A stretch of DNA of 64,000 nt from Amaranthus tricolor (taxonomy: Eukaryota; Streptophyta; Magnoliopsida; Caryophyllales; Amaranthaceae). Positions 32,428 through 44,356 of the stretch are shown piece after piece. The stretch spans positions 23,054,517-23,118,516 of the forward strand of contig NC_080056.1 in the NCBI RefSeq assembly GCF_026212465.1. Reading direction: 5' to 3'. Under the pieces are notes generated by a model, which searched no databases, had not been told where the DNA came from, and saw nothing but the letters and a program-made list of their open reading frames with translations. Made by a program: the position numbers and the translations under genes. Position 1 is the first letter of the stretch, and the number at the start of each line of letters is the position of its first letter.

Positions 32428-33596
32428 TTAGCTACATTTTATCTTTATTTTTACCCCTATAAGTGGCATGTTTAGCGTGAGGAAACTACATGTTATCGCA
32501 TTGGTTTATTGGATTTTACGCTTGTTTTGTTGCTTTGGTATTTTATTTCATTTCGGCATCGAATCATCAACATCGAGCACAAACTAGCCCTTTTGAGTGC
32601 ATACATTCTTCACCTAAACACCGAGGGCTTAAAGAAGTGAAACGTCATGAGCCAAACCATAATAACAAGCCAAAAAGAAGCCAAAGTAGACCCACTTGAC
32701 CAGAATGGGCTCGAGCCAAGGTAGCTTGAGCAGTCCAGGATATATCAATCTTGTTCATCCTTAGATTGAACTTAAAAGAGTAACTTCTATCTTTGCTTAT
32801 ATTGATTTCAATTCATGTCACTTAGTCATCTTTCATTGTTTGCGTTGAAGTTTTATATATTCATGCTTATAGTTATTCAACTTAAATTGCACTCATCTCT
32901 TTAGGCTACTATAGTATAATTTATTCATCTGTGATTCTTGGCTTGTTTGCAATCTACAATTTCAATATAAGTATGAGTGAGTAGCTGGTTTTGGCTTAGG
33001 CTAGGCATTACCACCATGTATGTAGTTTGAATCACTTTCTTTACCTTTGGCTTGGTTGTGTTGTTTATGGTTTAAAATGGATTTTTCTATGATGTTGTAG
33101 TGTCGTTGAATTGAGGGCGAGAGTTGATTTTTAATGATAATCTATGCTTAAAAGTTAAGACATCTCCATGAGAATAGGTAGATGCTTTGATTGGAAATGT
33201 TGAATGTGTGATTCTTGTCTTAAATTATGCTTAACTCCATGAGAATAGGTCGTTGAGTATGTTTAGGAAGCTTTTGTTGGTCGAGAGAGAACAGTAGTAC
33301 TTATGATACGTTCTTCCCCGTAACAAAATATACATGACTTTAGGTTAATGTTTAGTAAAAAATACTTTGGGGAGAAAGCCTAGCCTATGCCTCTTAGCTT
33401 ATTGATCATTTTATCCTTGCTTTTAGTTCATTGTATCCTTATTTACTTTTACGCTTTATTTTCATTAAGTACTTTTAATTGCTTGTTTTAATTATTTCTA
33501 TCTCCAAACATCATATTATACGTTTTCGAACACACTAATTGATCGAGAAACTATTAACTTAACCCCCACTCCTTGTGGATTCAACCCATATTATTT
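32428..33596 (+). repeat. Athila left (5') LTR, internally deleted
   Basis: About 1169 bp. Compared with the right LTR, about 770 bp (43870-44630) are replaced here by a dozen bases after GGTAGCTTGAGCAGTCCAGG near 32740. That removes the TATA box and the palindromic repeats. The last ~70 bp and the PBS are also missing: LTR sequence runs straight into the gag ATG at 33609. Confidence 0.8.
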
Positions 33597-33608
33597 TGAG
33601 TGTAGTGT

Positions 33609-34596
33609 ATGCACACTAGGTCTCAAGGACAAGAGAATCTTGTACCTATAAATCCTGAAATTGGGAGAAGAAGAAGGAGAAGGAAACAACGAAAAATGGT
33701 AGTAGAACACCCAAAATGCCTTTGGGAATATGCCATGCCTGATGGGAGTCTAGGGTCGAGTATTGTTCAGCCAGCCATCACAGCCGCAAATTATGAGATC
33801 AAACTAGCTTTCTTTCAATTCATTGTTCAGAATCAATTTTTCGGTTCTGAGATGGAGCATACAAATGACCATCTAGATGAGTTCGTGAACAAGTGTGGCA
33901 CTGTTAAATATCAGGGGATTTCTAATGAACAAATGAAGCTGATTTGTTTCCCCTACTCACTCCGTGGTGAGGCAAGAGATTGGTTAAGATCTGAAGGGCC
34001 AAACAAGTATCGCACTGGGGAGGCATTATCTAAGGCTTTTCTTGCTCGATTCTTTTCACTAGCCAAAACTGCTAAACTACGTAATGACATCACCTCATTC
34101 CGTGAAGAAGATAGTGAAGCATCATACGAGGCTTGGGAAAGATATAAAGGGTTACAAAGGAAGTGCCCGTACCATGGAATCCCAGACTGGCTCTTAATTC
34201 AGAATGTTTACAATAGTCTTAGGGACGAGATACAAATTTCAGTAGATGCTGCAGCTAGAGGAACATTGATGGCCAAAACCCCTGAGGTAGCCAAGCAGAA
34301 TCGAGGAAATGTCCTCAAACTTCCATTGGAGAGATAAAAGGAATACCAAGAAAGGTGGAAAATATGAATTGGCTGCATTACTTGCCATTCAAAATTCTGT
34401 CCACGCATTATCAAGGAGGATGGACCAGTTAAGTGTCGGGAACACATTGAAGGCTTGTGAAGTGTGTGGAATCCATGGTTATTCCCTATCAAAGCGTGCA
34501 GCAGCAGAATCGTCATCAAGCCAACAAGTTAATGCAGTGTACAACCAAGGGAAGCCACCATTCAACCCATACTCCAACACTTACAATGAAGGTTAG
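33609..34596 (+). pseudogene. Athila gag, frameshifted
   Basis: Begins MHTRSQGQEN with an Arg/Lys tract, then the gag domain with LVPIN, YQGISNEQMKLICFPYSL, ARDWLRSEGPN, LARFFSLAKTAKLRNDI and SFREEDSEASYEAWERYK. The frame shifts near 34320. The second part has LLAIQNSVHALSRRMDQL and a partial zinc-knuckle (CEVCGIHG) in which the last Cys is lost. Typical Athila gag order. Shortened and not functional. Confidence 0.82.
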
Positions 34597-35212
34597 AAGC
34601 ATCATCCCAACTTTTCATATAAAAATCCCAATGCATCATTTAACCCGCCATATTATAGCAACCTCCACCAACATATAACCAATAACCCCCAGGGTTTCAA
34701 AGACCTCCACCACCAAACTCACCGCAAAAATAAAATTTGGAGTCCATGATGGAAAACTTCATTGCCACTCAGTCCATGATTAATGATGATTCATTGCCAT
34801 CCAGCAGATTCAAGCACACAAAAAAATCATTGATAATCAGATGGCACAGATGGTGCAGCAATTAAGCAATCTTTCCAAACCTAGTAGACAGCTGCCAAGC
34901 AACATAGAGAAAAATCCCTCTGGGCATGTAAATGCAGTTAAAGTAAGAAGCGGCACCACCTATAATCCGCCACCCATGGTTGTTGTTTAGAATGAAGAAG
35001 AAGAGGTGGTAATAGAGGAAGAAGCACAAAAGGAGGAACAACCAGCACCTGCCCCAGAGAAGAGAAAGGAGCCCACCACTGATGTATATGTACCTCCTAT
35101 TCCTTTCCTATAGAGATTAGCGCGTCGCAAGCTTGAAGAAAAATATGGGAAGATTTTAGAAGTTCTGAGTAAGCTTGAAATAAACGTTCCCTTCATAGAT
35201 GCTATCAAGGAG
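34597..35212 (+). pseudogene. Athila gag-protease linker, decayed
   Basis: Remnants of the Asn/Pro/Gln-rich gag tail and a charged linker (VVIEEEAQKEEQPAP near 35010-35050, KPSRQLPSN near 34880) in shifting frames with many stops. No separate gene. Confidence 0.6.
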
Positions 35213-35884
35213 ATGTCTTCTTATGCAAAATTTCTAAAGGAGGTATTATCTAACAAAAGGAAGCTGGCGGAAATAGGCAAAGAAACACTAAGAGGAGCAT
35301 GTAGTGCTATCTTTGAGTGCACGTTGTCGAAAAAAGAAGCTGACCCCGGGTGTTTCACCATTCTAGTCAAATTTGGTGATGTTTTGGTTAATAAAGCACT
35401 TTTCGATTTGGGAGCTAGTGTGAGTATCATGCCGCTATCTTTATGCAAGAGGATCAATGCAGAGATCAAGCCAACAAGGATGTCTTTGCAGCTAGCCGAT
35501 AGATCAATATGGTTTCCAGTTGGAGTTATTGAAGATTTGCCAGTTCAAAACAGGAAGTTCTATGTCCCTTGTGATTTTGTGATTATGGATATTGTTGAAG
35601 ATCATGTCACACCTATTGTTCTTGGGAGATATTTTTTGAAGACTGCACGAGCTATTTTTGATGTGTTCAATGGCAAGCTTACATTGAACATCTTGGGGGA
35701 GGACGTTGAGTTTCAGCTTCCATCAATGATGAAAGGACCCGCTGATGAATCACTTTGCAGAGCAGAAGTAGCAAGGGTTGAGATTATGCATCCACAGTAT
35801 GATGACCCTTTGAGGTCAATCTTAGAAGGAGTTGAGGTTGGAAGGTGCTTAGAGGCCATAATTTTGAAGAAGCTGTTAGATTAA
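35213..35884 (+). pseudogene. Athila protease region
   Basis: An open block of 223 codons: AKFLKEVLSNKRKLAE, then CFTILVKFGDVLVNKALFDL with the active-site segment FDLGASVSIMPLSL (Asp-Leu-Gly-Ala instead of the usual Asp-Thr/Ser-Gly-Ala), and PIVLGRYFLKTARAIFDV. The aspartic protease identity is clear from order and motifs. It is separated from RT by a TAA. Confidence 0.82.
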
Positions 35885-35896
35885 CCAAATTTCTAT

Positions 35897-37130
35897 ATGG
35901 AACCAATGATGGAGACAGTTTTGGAGGCTTCTGTGACGGTTAAACAAGAGAGATCCACGCCTCTTCAAGTAGATCTTAAACCCCTTCCCTCTTCATTAAA
36001 ATATGCTTATAAAGGAACCCATAAAGATCATTTCCCTTTGCGTTTTATAGATCAAATATTGGAACGTTTGGAAAACCATTCATATTTTTGCTATTTAGAT
36101 GGATACTCTGGATTTTTCCATATCCCTATCCATCTAGATGATCAGGAAAAGACCTCTTTTACTTGTCCCTATGGGACCTTTGCATATCGAAGGATGCCCT
36201 TCGGTCTCTGCAATACCCCCGCCACATTCCAACGATGCATGATGGCCATTTTCTCATATTTTACTGAGGATTTTATGGAAGTATTTATGGATGATTTTTC
36301 TGTGTACGAAACATCTTTCGAAGCATGCTTAAGCAACCTCGAAAAAGTGTTCCGTAGGTGTAAGGAGACCAACCTCACCCTAAATGGGGCAAAATGCCAT
36401 TTTATGGTACAACAAGAGGTAGTGTTAGGTCATGTTATTTCCAACAGGGGCATTGAGGTAGGTAAAGCGAAAGTAGAGGTTATAGAGTGTTTGCCTCCAC
36501 CCTCTGATGTTAAGGGAATAAGGATTTTTCTTGGTCACGCTGGTTTTTACCGGAGGTTTATTAAGGATTTCTCTAAGATTGCTAGGCCTCTAACTGAGCT
36601 TCTTGCCAAAGATGCCCCATTCTTGTTTACTAACGATTGCCTTGAAGCTTTTAACAGACTGAAACAGGCTCTTATCTTTGCTCCTAATATCCAACCACCG
36701 GATTGGAACATCCCCTTTGAGATTATGTGCAATGCAAGTAACTATGCTGTAGGGGCTATTTTGGGTCAGAGGAAGGATGGCAATTTGCATGCCATCTATT
36801 ATACGATTAAGACATTGGATCCAGCTCAGATGAATTAGGCAACAGCAAAGAAAGAGCTTTTGGCAGTTGTATTTGCCATAGAGAAATTTAGACCTTACCT
36901 GTTAGGTTCAAAGGTGATCGTCCACACTAATCATACAACTTTGAGGTACTTGATGGCAAAGAAAATGATAAGTCTCGCCTGATTCAGTGGATTCTCCTAC
37001 TGCAAAAGTTTGATTTAGAAGTGAAGGATAAGTAGGGTGCGAAGAATGTTGTTGCCGACCACTTTTCTCGGCTGATTCATGATGATGGAGCAAGTTTGGA
37101 AGCTCCAATTGATGATTCATTTCCAGATTA
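35897..37130 (+). pseudogene. Athila reverse transcriptase-RNase H with large RT deletion
   Basis: Starts LQVDLKPLPSSLKYAY and then jumps to KDHFPLRFIDQILERL. The roughly 130 residues that normally lie between (the pre-RT and first palm motifs) are gone. It continues with CYLDGYSGFFHI, AYRRMPFGLCNTPATFQ, the catalytic FMDDFSVY box near 36283-36306, and FLGHAGFYRRFIKDFSKIARPL. A TAG at 36836-36838 interrupts, then RNase H remnants follow (KKELLAVVFAIEKFRPYL, VHTNHTTLRYLMAKK). Further stops follow at 36978 and later. Not functional. Confidence 0.85.
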
Positions 37131-38456
37131 GTGTCTCTTAACTGTAAGCATGACAAGTGTTCCATGGTATGCTGATCTGGCTAATTATCTAACGAGTGGA
37201 ATCATTCCTGATGGATACTCATCTCAGCAAAAAAAAGAAGTTTTTCTATAATGTCAAGAGACATTTTTGGGAGGACCCGTTCCTGTATAGACTATATGTT
37301 GATGGTAATTAGAATTTGTGTTCCACAAGAAAAAGTACCCTCTATTATCTAGCATTTTCACGATCTGCCCTGTGTAGGACACGCTAGTACCTCCAAGACT
37401 GCTGCAAAAATTCTTTATTGTGATTTTTATTGGCCATCTCTATTCAAGGATACACATGCCTATGTTAAATCCTGTGGCGGATGTGAAAGAACAGGGAATA
37501 TTTTATGAAGAAATGAATTGCCACTCAACAACATCCTAGAAATCGAAGTTTTTGATGTATGGGGGGTGGATTTCATGGGACCATTCCCATCCTCCTATGG
37601 GAATAGCTATATCTTGCTGGCAGTTGACTATGTGTCAAAATGGGTAGAGGCTATTGCATCTCCTACCAATGATGCGCGCGTGGTTACCAAGTTCTTCAAG
37701 AAACGCATTTTTCTGCGTTTCGGCGCACCGAGGGTATTGATTAGTGATGGAGGCCAACATTTTTTGGAAAAGAGATTTGAAGGTGTATTAAAGAAATATG
37801 GGGTTTATCATAAGATTGGTCTAGGCTATCATCCGCAAACTAGTGGCCAAGCTGAAATCAGCAACCAAGAGATCAAGAGCATTTTGGAGAAGACGGTTGC
37901 AAGGTCAAGAAAAGATTGGGCGAACAAGTTGGATGACTCTCTTTGAGCCTGCAGAACAGTATTCAAAACCCCTATTGGAACCACACCATACAAGTTAGTC
38001 TATAAGAAGTCGTGCCATTTACTAGTAGAGCTTGAACATAGAGCATTTTGGACAATCAAAGCCCTTAATTATGATCTACTGCGTGCTGGTGAGAAGAGGT
38101 TGTTAGATATCAACGAACTTGATGAGATACGCTTGGATGCGTATGACAGTTCAAGGCTATATAAGGAAAAGACCAAGCGATGGCAAGACAAGGGTCTTAC
38201 CGGAAGGAACTTTGAAGTTGGACAATTGGTGTTATTATTCAACTCCCGTTTGAGGTTATTTCTAGGGAAACTGAAGTCACATTGGATGGGTCCATTCAAG
38301 ATCACGAGGGTATTCCCCTATGGTTTCATTGAGCTGTCAAATGCGAAAGGGGAAACATTCAAGGTGAATGGTCAATGTGTTAAACACTATCGCGCAGGTG
38401 AGCCTTTTGTAGGGCCAGTGGTAATGCCGCTTGAGTCCCCATGTGTTCTCAATTAA
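37131..38456 (+). pseudogene. Athila integrase and C-terminal tail
   Basis: VPWYADLANYLTSGI near 37160, HHCC-like CGHA...C remnants near 37370-37490, then the core [43 protein letters not shown] and [18 protein letters not shown] at 37944-37946 replaces a Trp before the ACRTVFKTPIGTTPY block. The tail reads LNELDEIRLDAYDSSRLYKEK-like sequence and VGQLVLLFNSRLRLF, and ends CVLN at 38456. Asp, Asp and Glu positions are still recognisable. Broken by stops and frameshifts near 37230-37510. Confidence 0.85.
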
Positions 38457-39344
38457 TAATGCGCAACGGTCAAGCTAATGACCTTAAACGAGCGCTTGTT
38501 GGGAGGCAACCCATCTCTGGTATGTTTTTGTGTATATTCACTTCTATTTCTTATTTTTCTTTTCATTATGTAACATATTTTATATAGCATGCTTGCACTA
38601 AGTTGATGGATGCAGGATTTGATAGTTGGGTTGTTCATTATATGCATAAAAATGAGAAATCTGCACAACTGATGCTGTAGGGTCGAGCAAGGGGTATTTT
38701 AAATATAACATTGCACTGCAGGTAGTCTAAATGATTATCAGCTGAAAAAACCCTCCGCTCGACCAACCGAGCAAGGTTGGCTCGGGTCAAGCGATGAGCA
38801 GACATCATACAGTGAAATAGGGCAGTTGCTCAACCTGTCGAGCAACCCTTCATTAGCTCGCTCGACCACTCGACCAACTAACTTAATTTTTTCTAGAAGC
38901 ATCAGGAGCAAAACAGAATGCAAAGAATGAAACTTGTACCTCGCTTGACAGGTCGACCGAGATGCAAATTCTAACAGAATTCGCGTTTAAAATCAGTTTT
39001 CCTCGACTAAACCTTTATTTCTCACTCGAGCATATCACTTCCTCCCACTTTCTCTCACTGAAAACTCAAACCCTAAGACCAAAAATCCTTGAATCCTTCT
39101 ACATTCACTCATCAACAAAAACATTATTTCACTCTTCAAATTCATCAATTACACCCACATTGCTCCATTCTCATCAACATCCATCCAAATTAGGGTTTGT
39201 AGGATTGAGGTAAAAATTGTTAAATTATTCAAGATTTGAGTTTTAATTAGCTTTCTACTAATTAATCTTTTCTTTTTAGTAGTGATTTTGTGTTCTTTGC
39301 TTGTTGAGTCTTTGATTGAGGAAGTTTATCAAGAAAAACAAGCT
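38457..39344 (+). other. Spacer between Athila pol and the ATHILA-type ORF
   Basis: Contains the conserved post-pol word CGCTTGTTGGGAGGCAACCC (38491-38510), non-coding AT-rich DNA, and a palindrome-rich stretch at 38755-38965. A short open frame at 38962-39213 has no support as a gene. Confidence 0.65.
38755..38965. repeat. TCGAGC/GCTCGA palindrome-rich stretch in the Athila spacer
   Basis: Repeated GCTCGACC, GGTCGAGC and GGCTCGGGTCAAGC words, for example CGCTCGACCAACCGAGCAAG near 38757. The same word set forms a ~100-bp repeat in the right LTR (43830-44160). Confidence 0.65.
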
Positions 39345-40120
39345 GTGGCACCAAGGACGCAAAGGAGGAGAGAAAGGACTCCATCACCACAAAGAGTTGA
39401 ACCCGACGAGGACTACCCCAACATAATTTTTAGGAATGAAGATCTACGAGATAAGTTTTAAAATCTCAAAGAAAGACCTATCTTTCCTACTAGGTTTATT
39501 TGTGCTAATGTGCTTAGAAACCTAGGATTGTTTGAGTATGCTATGCATTTCTTTAGAGCAATAGGCATGGGTTTTATGTTCAATATGCATACAGAAACAT
39601 ACCCTGAGTTAGTCCTCAAATTTTTGAGTTCCTTGACCATAACACAAGATGACTATGGGGAAACCTCACTGTATTTTAGGATAGATGAAATTAAGCAGCA
39701 GCTCACTACGACTGAGCTTGCTGATTTATTTGGTCCGAATGACATGGGGGGAGGATTAGACTATGAACAGTACCCTTCCCAAATTTGGCCGTTAATATCT
39801 GGAGAACACTTTACCAAGCTGCAGAATTTAGTTCTGAAAAAGGTCCATCATCCTGTTATCAGGATTTGGCTAAAGTTCATGGCTTTCACCATCACGGCCA
39901 AATCTGAGTCTAATAAGGCCAATAGTAACGATCTGATTATTTAAGGCTCATTCCTCTGCCCTGAATGGGATTTTACCTTTAACTTAGCTAGACTTCTAGT
40001 CCACACACTTCGCCATACCATTAATCAACCTAATACTGTTCGAACACGGATACAGTTTCGCGGACTCATCACCCAAACTGCTATGCATTTTGGTTGGAGA
40101 GGAGAAGGATACTAGCTAGA
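39345..40120 (+). pseudogene. ATHILA-type ORF after pol, N-terminal part
   Basis: The start codon appears lost: GTG at 39345 opens VAPRTQRRRERTPSP where an ATG is expected. A TAA after LRDKF near 39460 and another at 39942-39944 break the frame. Readable blocks are PTRFICANVLRNLGLFEYAM, AMHFFRAIGMGFMFN, LKFLSSLTI, LADLFGPNDMGGGLDY and LNSLNSRLLVHTLRH-like sequence after 39950. It matches the style of the ATHILA ORF-1 family found between pol and the 3' LTR in Athila elements. Function unknown in the family; an envelope role has been suggested but no membrane segment is seen here. Confidence 0.65.
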
Positions 40121-41390
40121 GAGGCCACCAACATCAGCATGACCCACTGAACCATTTTGGGATGGTTCTAAAATGACTCATACAAGAAGCAAGGATGCAA
40201 AGCAAGGCAATGAAACAAATTCAGCAGCAGAAGAGGAAGTCATAGAACTCAAAACTACAGCACAACAGTTTCTGTTCAATACTAGCGACCAACAGACCTA
40301 GCACGCCTTTACCAGAGCAAGCATAGACACCTTGGGAAGCATACAAGGTAATAATGGAATTTCTGCATATGGACCTTCCTACCATGGTCCAACAGTCCTT
40401 CTATCAAACATTAGAAGACCCCGAGAAGCAGAAGGTCACCCACTCAAAAGCAACTGCGCAACAGTGTTGGGTTGAAACTACTGACCAAAAAACTTTGGTG
40501 ACCTGTGCCACAACAAGCCTAAACTCCTTGGGGGACTCTCGGGGTAGAATCGGAATCTTCACACTTGGATCTCCTTGCCATGATTCAAGGATCCTCTTAT
40601 CAGCCATTGGAAGATCCTAAGAAGAGTGGCTGAAGGTCAGCCAGTCAACAGTTAGCTCAAAGCAGAGCAGAACAGAGCTGAGGGCATCCACTGACCAGCA
40701 AACCTAACGAGCCTTGGCCAGAGCGTGTCTTTTGATCTATGGGACCACTAAGGGTAGAAATGGAATCTCTACACTAGAAGCTTTCTGCCAGGACTCTTAG
40801 AGGCCATCATTTTTCTTTGGAAGAGCACTAGAAAACGGATGGAAGGTCACCTGGTTAATAGTAGTCTGTCAAATAGTCAGATTGCATATTTTAGCTTAGA
40901 TGTTCTTTTTTAAGTTGCACATGTTTTGCACGTGCCTATTAATGACCGTTAAAGTTAGTTTGTCGAGTCATTAGCATCCTCATTGTATTTCCCTCGTCCC
41001 TCACGTCTATGGCCTTAGCCATGTAAACATTCAAGTTAGAGATTTCAGAAATAATTCATTGGATTTCATTCCTTTGTTTTTCCTTGAATGTATATGAACA
41101 TTCAATGATCTTGAGTAGTGCAAGATCATCACCTTTTGCAATTAAGAGTAGTCCTTGGTTGTAATTAGGGAATTGTTGGCCTTGAAGGATAAAAACTCCT
41201 AGTCTTTTAATTCAAGAATCACCCACATACTTTTGTTTTGTTTGTTGTGAATACATTTACTGTTTTGATTGTGTTTGGGGTTTGTTGGCTATCAAATTAC
41301 GAAGGATTGAAGGCTTGCTTAATTCTTCACATTGCATTGAAGATTCCCACCCTAAATTTAGTCCACCCACGTAGTTCATTCTAATTGGCT
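40121..41390 (+). mobile_element. Foreign segment inside the ATHILA ORF, probably a gypsy 3' end and LTR
   Basis: The ATHILA reading is lost at about 40120 and resumes at about 41391 (WWKLHDRQIGIPLPT). The inserted part starts with PFWDGSKMTHTRSK, a chromovirus-like C-terminal motif. It then has about three diverged ~200-bp tandem units (beginning near 40348, 40543 and 40750, each with GGAAT-TC-A-A--T and a GAAGGTCA--CA word). After that comes a non-coding stretch with a GCACGTGCCTATTAATGA block resembling 8200-8217. Ends and target duplication could not be fixed. Confidence 0.4.
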
Positions 41391-42120
41391 AGAGCTTCAA
41401 AATAGTCAAACATGGTGGAAGCTTCATGACCGACAAATAGGTATCCCTCTCCCTACTCAAGCTCTTCCCGACTTAATCCCCAACCGTTCCACATATGTCT
41501 TTGGACTAGAAGGGCAGGTACCTGACCCTCTAGCAGTGAAAAGACCACCACATCAGGCTTTCCACAACCAGTACTCTTGTCGGAGATGAAGAGGCTCTTC
41601 TTCTACACACGAGGAACGTCATCCCTCACCTACATTTGAGCAAGGAGGCCCATCCTCTACCTTCGAGTTTGGTGGCACCTCTCATGCCGCACCTCCACCC
41701 CAACCTTTACCCCATCATACCGACCCTGATCCCATCCTGGCCTATTTACAGCGCTGACATCTGCGTATGGACGGCTTTGATCAACGGTTTTACCGGATAG
41801 AGGCGCAACAGAGCCGGATCGACCAATTCATGGTCGATTACCAGCGAAGGCAATAATATGACCATCATTACCGGCAGGGGCATATAGCCCCGAATCACGT
41901 GCACCCATCGTGGTACACACTGCCACCAGGTGATTTTGGTTATGTTTACGGTTCTAGGGGGGCGCTAGTACATCTTTTGGTCCTGGAGCACAGGAAGAGG
42001 GAGTTGATGATGAAGAAGATAATGATGAGGGAGATGAAGAAGATGAAAAGGGAGATGAGAGTGACAACTAGAGTCCTCGCACCTTCTCTAAAGCCCTTTT
42101 GTCCCATTGAGGACACTACT
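41391..42120 (+). pseudogene. ATHILA-type ORF, C-terminal part
   Basis: Reads WWKLHDRQIGIPLPTQALPD and YVFGLEGQVPDPLAVKRPP, then a Pro/His-rich stretch, then RMDGFDQRFYRIEAQQSRID, which could form a short coiled coil, and finally a Glu/Asp-rich tail (EEDNDEGDEEDEKGDESDN near 42010-42068). Several stops and frame changes. It ends close to a CTTGGGGGAGGTG purine tract at 42130-42142. Confidence 0.55.
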
Positions 42121-43564
42121 CAGTTCAGCTTGGGGGAGGTGTTGTGTTTAGGTCTCCTTAGGTTCTTGTGTATATACGCATACTTTCATTAATTTTCTTT
42201 CTGTTTTATTACTTTTGTAATTTAGCTTACTATTTTCTTAATTTAATTATGTTTTCGATATCTTGAATCACATTCATGCACATTTTTTTATCTTCAGTAG
42301 CTAACTTGATTTCATTTTGGACCATATTTTTAATCTATGTATGATACCTTGGCAAGTTTAGATTATTTCTTCTAAATTTTTTGATTTGCAATTTTGTGAA
42401 CCTTGAAGTTTCAAAACAATAGTTCAGCATCGATTTGGTTTGGGGCACCGCCTTTGGGTATTTGTGGACATATTTTGAACCCGTGAGTATTTATTGAGCC
42501 TCTACCATGACATATTTTTAGCGCATTAGGCATTACTTGAAGGACTTGGGTATTATATGGATCTAGTTGGTAGTTTGGATCGAGCTTATTCCCTTTCTTT
42601 CTTGCCCTCTTGTTAACCTACATTATATACCACTTTCTTTCATATCTTATTCGAGCATTCCATTTTCTTTTGTATCCCTTAATTTTCACCTTCTTTCACC
42701 TTCACCCCTAACTTTTTAGCATACTAGTTTGTTTGGTTGATGGTATGTTGGTGGTTGGTTTATCACACTTGGCTTGAGTTTTTAGCTTGCATTTGTCTTT
42801 TTATATTTTCTTGAGGTCACCACTTGCATATATTTTCTTGAGGTCACCACTTGCGTTTGTTTTTATATCATCTTTGTTTTTATGTCATCAAAAAAAAAGA
42901 AAGAAAAATAAGTCAAAAAATTGTATAGAAAAATATTAGTAGTTAATAAATGCCAAGTTGTGTGAAACCATGGGTCATTTTGGTTTGTTCGGGTTAACTA
43001 GCTAGTAATGCTACCTCTTTTTTGTAACCCTACCCTTTCTACATTTCATCTTACTCTAAGCTTTACCAATTCACCTTTTTTGGGTCGCTACCTACTTCTA
43101 GTGAAGTCTTAGCCTTTGAGTCCTCGAGTACCGTGGTGCGAACCTTTGACACATCTCTATTTAAAGGCTCACATCACTTTGAGCCATAGGATGAGGGAAT
43201 GAGTGTAACTTTAAACACTTGAGTTTGGTTATGTTCATCTTGGCTAACATATCCAAAAGTGAGGTCCACTTATACCCATTGTGATTTGGTTTGGGAGTCT
43301 TAGACTCAGTATGGTAAGGTCATTGCTTGACAGCTTGTTTTGAGAATAATTTGTAGAACAGGAACTCACTTAAAACTTTTTAGATTTGATAATCATAGCT
43401 TGCTAATCTATCATACATCTTTTGACAAATTGTGGCTTGTGCGTTCATGATTATAACTGTTGTTAGATCATTCATGTGCATCTATGTTGGTTCTCAATCA
43501 TTTCTCTTTATGATAATGCAATGCTTGCTTGAGGACAACCAAAGGTCTGACTTGGGGAAATTTT
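42121..43564 (+). other. Athila 3' non-coding region
   Basis: About 1.4 kb without a coding region. There are two purine-rich tracts: CTTGGGGGAGGTG near 42130 and ACTTGGGGAAATTTT at 43550-43564, the latter directly before the LTR and the likely polypurine tract. A short direct repeat (CTTGAGGTCACCACTTGC) occurs at 42811 and 42837. Confidence 0.6.
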
Positions 43565-43829
43565 TTAGCTATATTTTATCTTTATTTTTACCCCTATAAG
43601 TGGCTTGTTTAGCGTGAGGAAACTACATGTTATCGCATTGGTTTATTGGATTTTACACTTGTTTTGTTGCTTTGGTATTTTATTTCATTTCAAATTCTAA
43701 TCATCAACACCGAGCACAAACTAGCCCTTTTGGTTGCATACATTGCTCTCCTAAACACCAAGGGCTCAAAGAAGTAAAACGTCATGAGCCAAGCCACAAG
43801 AACAAGCCAAAAAGAAGCCAAAGTAGACC

Positions 43830-44160
43830 CACTCGACCAGAATGGGCTCGAGCTAAGGTAGCTTGAGAAATCCAGGAACATTGCTCGAGTCAGAAACTGA
43901 GTATTACATTTCTGAAGCTCGCTCAACCGGTCGAGCGAAGTTGGCTCGGGTCAAGCAAAGTGCATTCAAACTTCTAGAGTTTCTGATCATCAGCAGTATT
44001 CAATTCAAGATTACAGGACATCCGCTCAACTGGTCGAGCAAGATGGCTCGGATCGAGCTGAGCCAAATTTCACATTCTGTCTGATTTTTGAAGTTTCTAA
44101 TGTTGGACCCGATGGTGGCTCGACTGGTTAAGCGGGATTCGCTCAAGTCGAATGAAAAGG
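43830..44160. repeat. ~90-100-bp palindromic repeat in Athila U3
   Basis: Three to four diverged units, each with a CTCAAC(C/T)GGTCGAGC or CTCGACTGGTTAAGC inverted repeat followed by GGCTCG(G)(G)TC(A/G)AGC. Units are near 43835, 43920, 44030 and 44118. Absent from the left LTR by deletion. Confidence 0.65.
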
Positions 44161-44344
44161 GCGGCAGCAACTTTTCGATCTTTTTAAGTATCATTCGAGG
44201 TCCAATTACATTTGTTGCTTCTAATTGCGGCTGCCAAGACTGCTAGCCACCCTACCCTATCCATTACGGGTAGCACCCCCCCCTCCTATAGCCTAGGGGT
44301 GGTGGTGCAATCATGAACCCACCACCCCCCCACTTGTTTTTGAA

Positions 44345-44356
44345 GCCTATAAATAC
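44345..44356 (+). promoter_or_regulatory. TATA box in Athila 3' LTR
   Basis: GCCTATAAATACAG at about 44345, in the middle of the LTR as expected for U3/R. Its counterpart in the 5' LTR is deleted, so the element has lost its own promoter. Confidence 0.65.

Noticed and set aside
32490..32699. 69-79-codon frames with a hydrophobic start in both Athila LTRs (also 43627-43866)
   Set aside because: Present in both only because the LTRs are copies of each other; they lie in U3 upstream of the TATA box and differ at the C-terminus.
38962..39213. 83-codon frame between Athila pol and the ATHILA ORF
   Set aside because: Serine/histidine-rich low-complexity frame with no known motif, in a non-coding spacer.
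42811..42860. Short direct repeat CTTGAGGTCACCACTTGC as part of an array
   Set aside because: Only two copies; no CRISPR-like or satellite structure.
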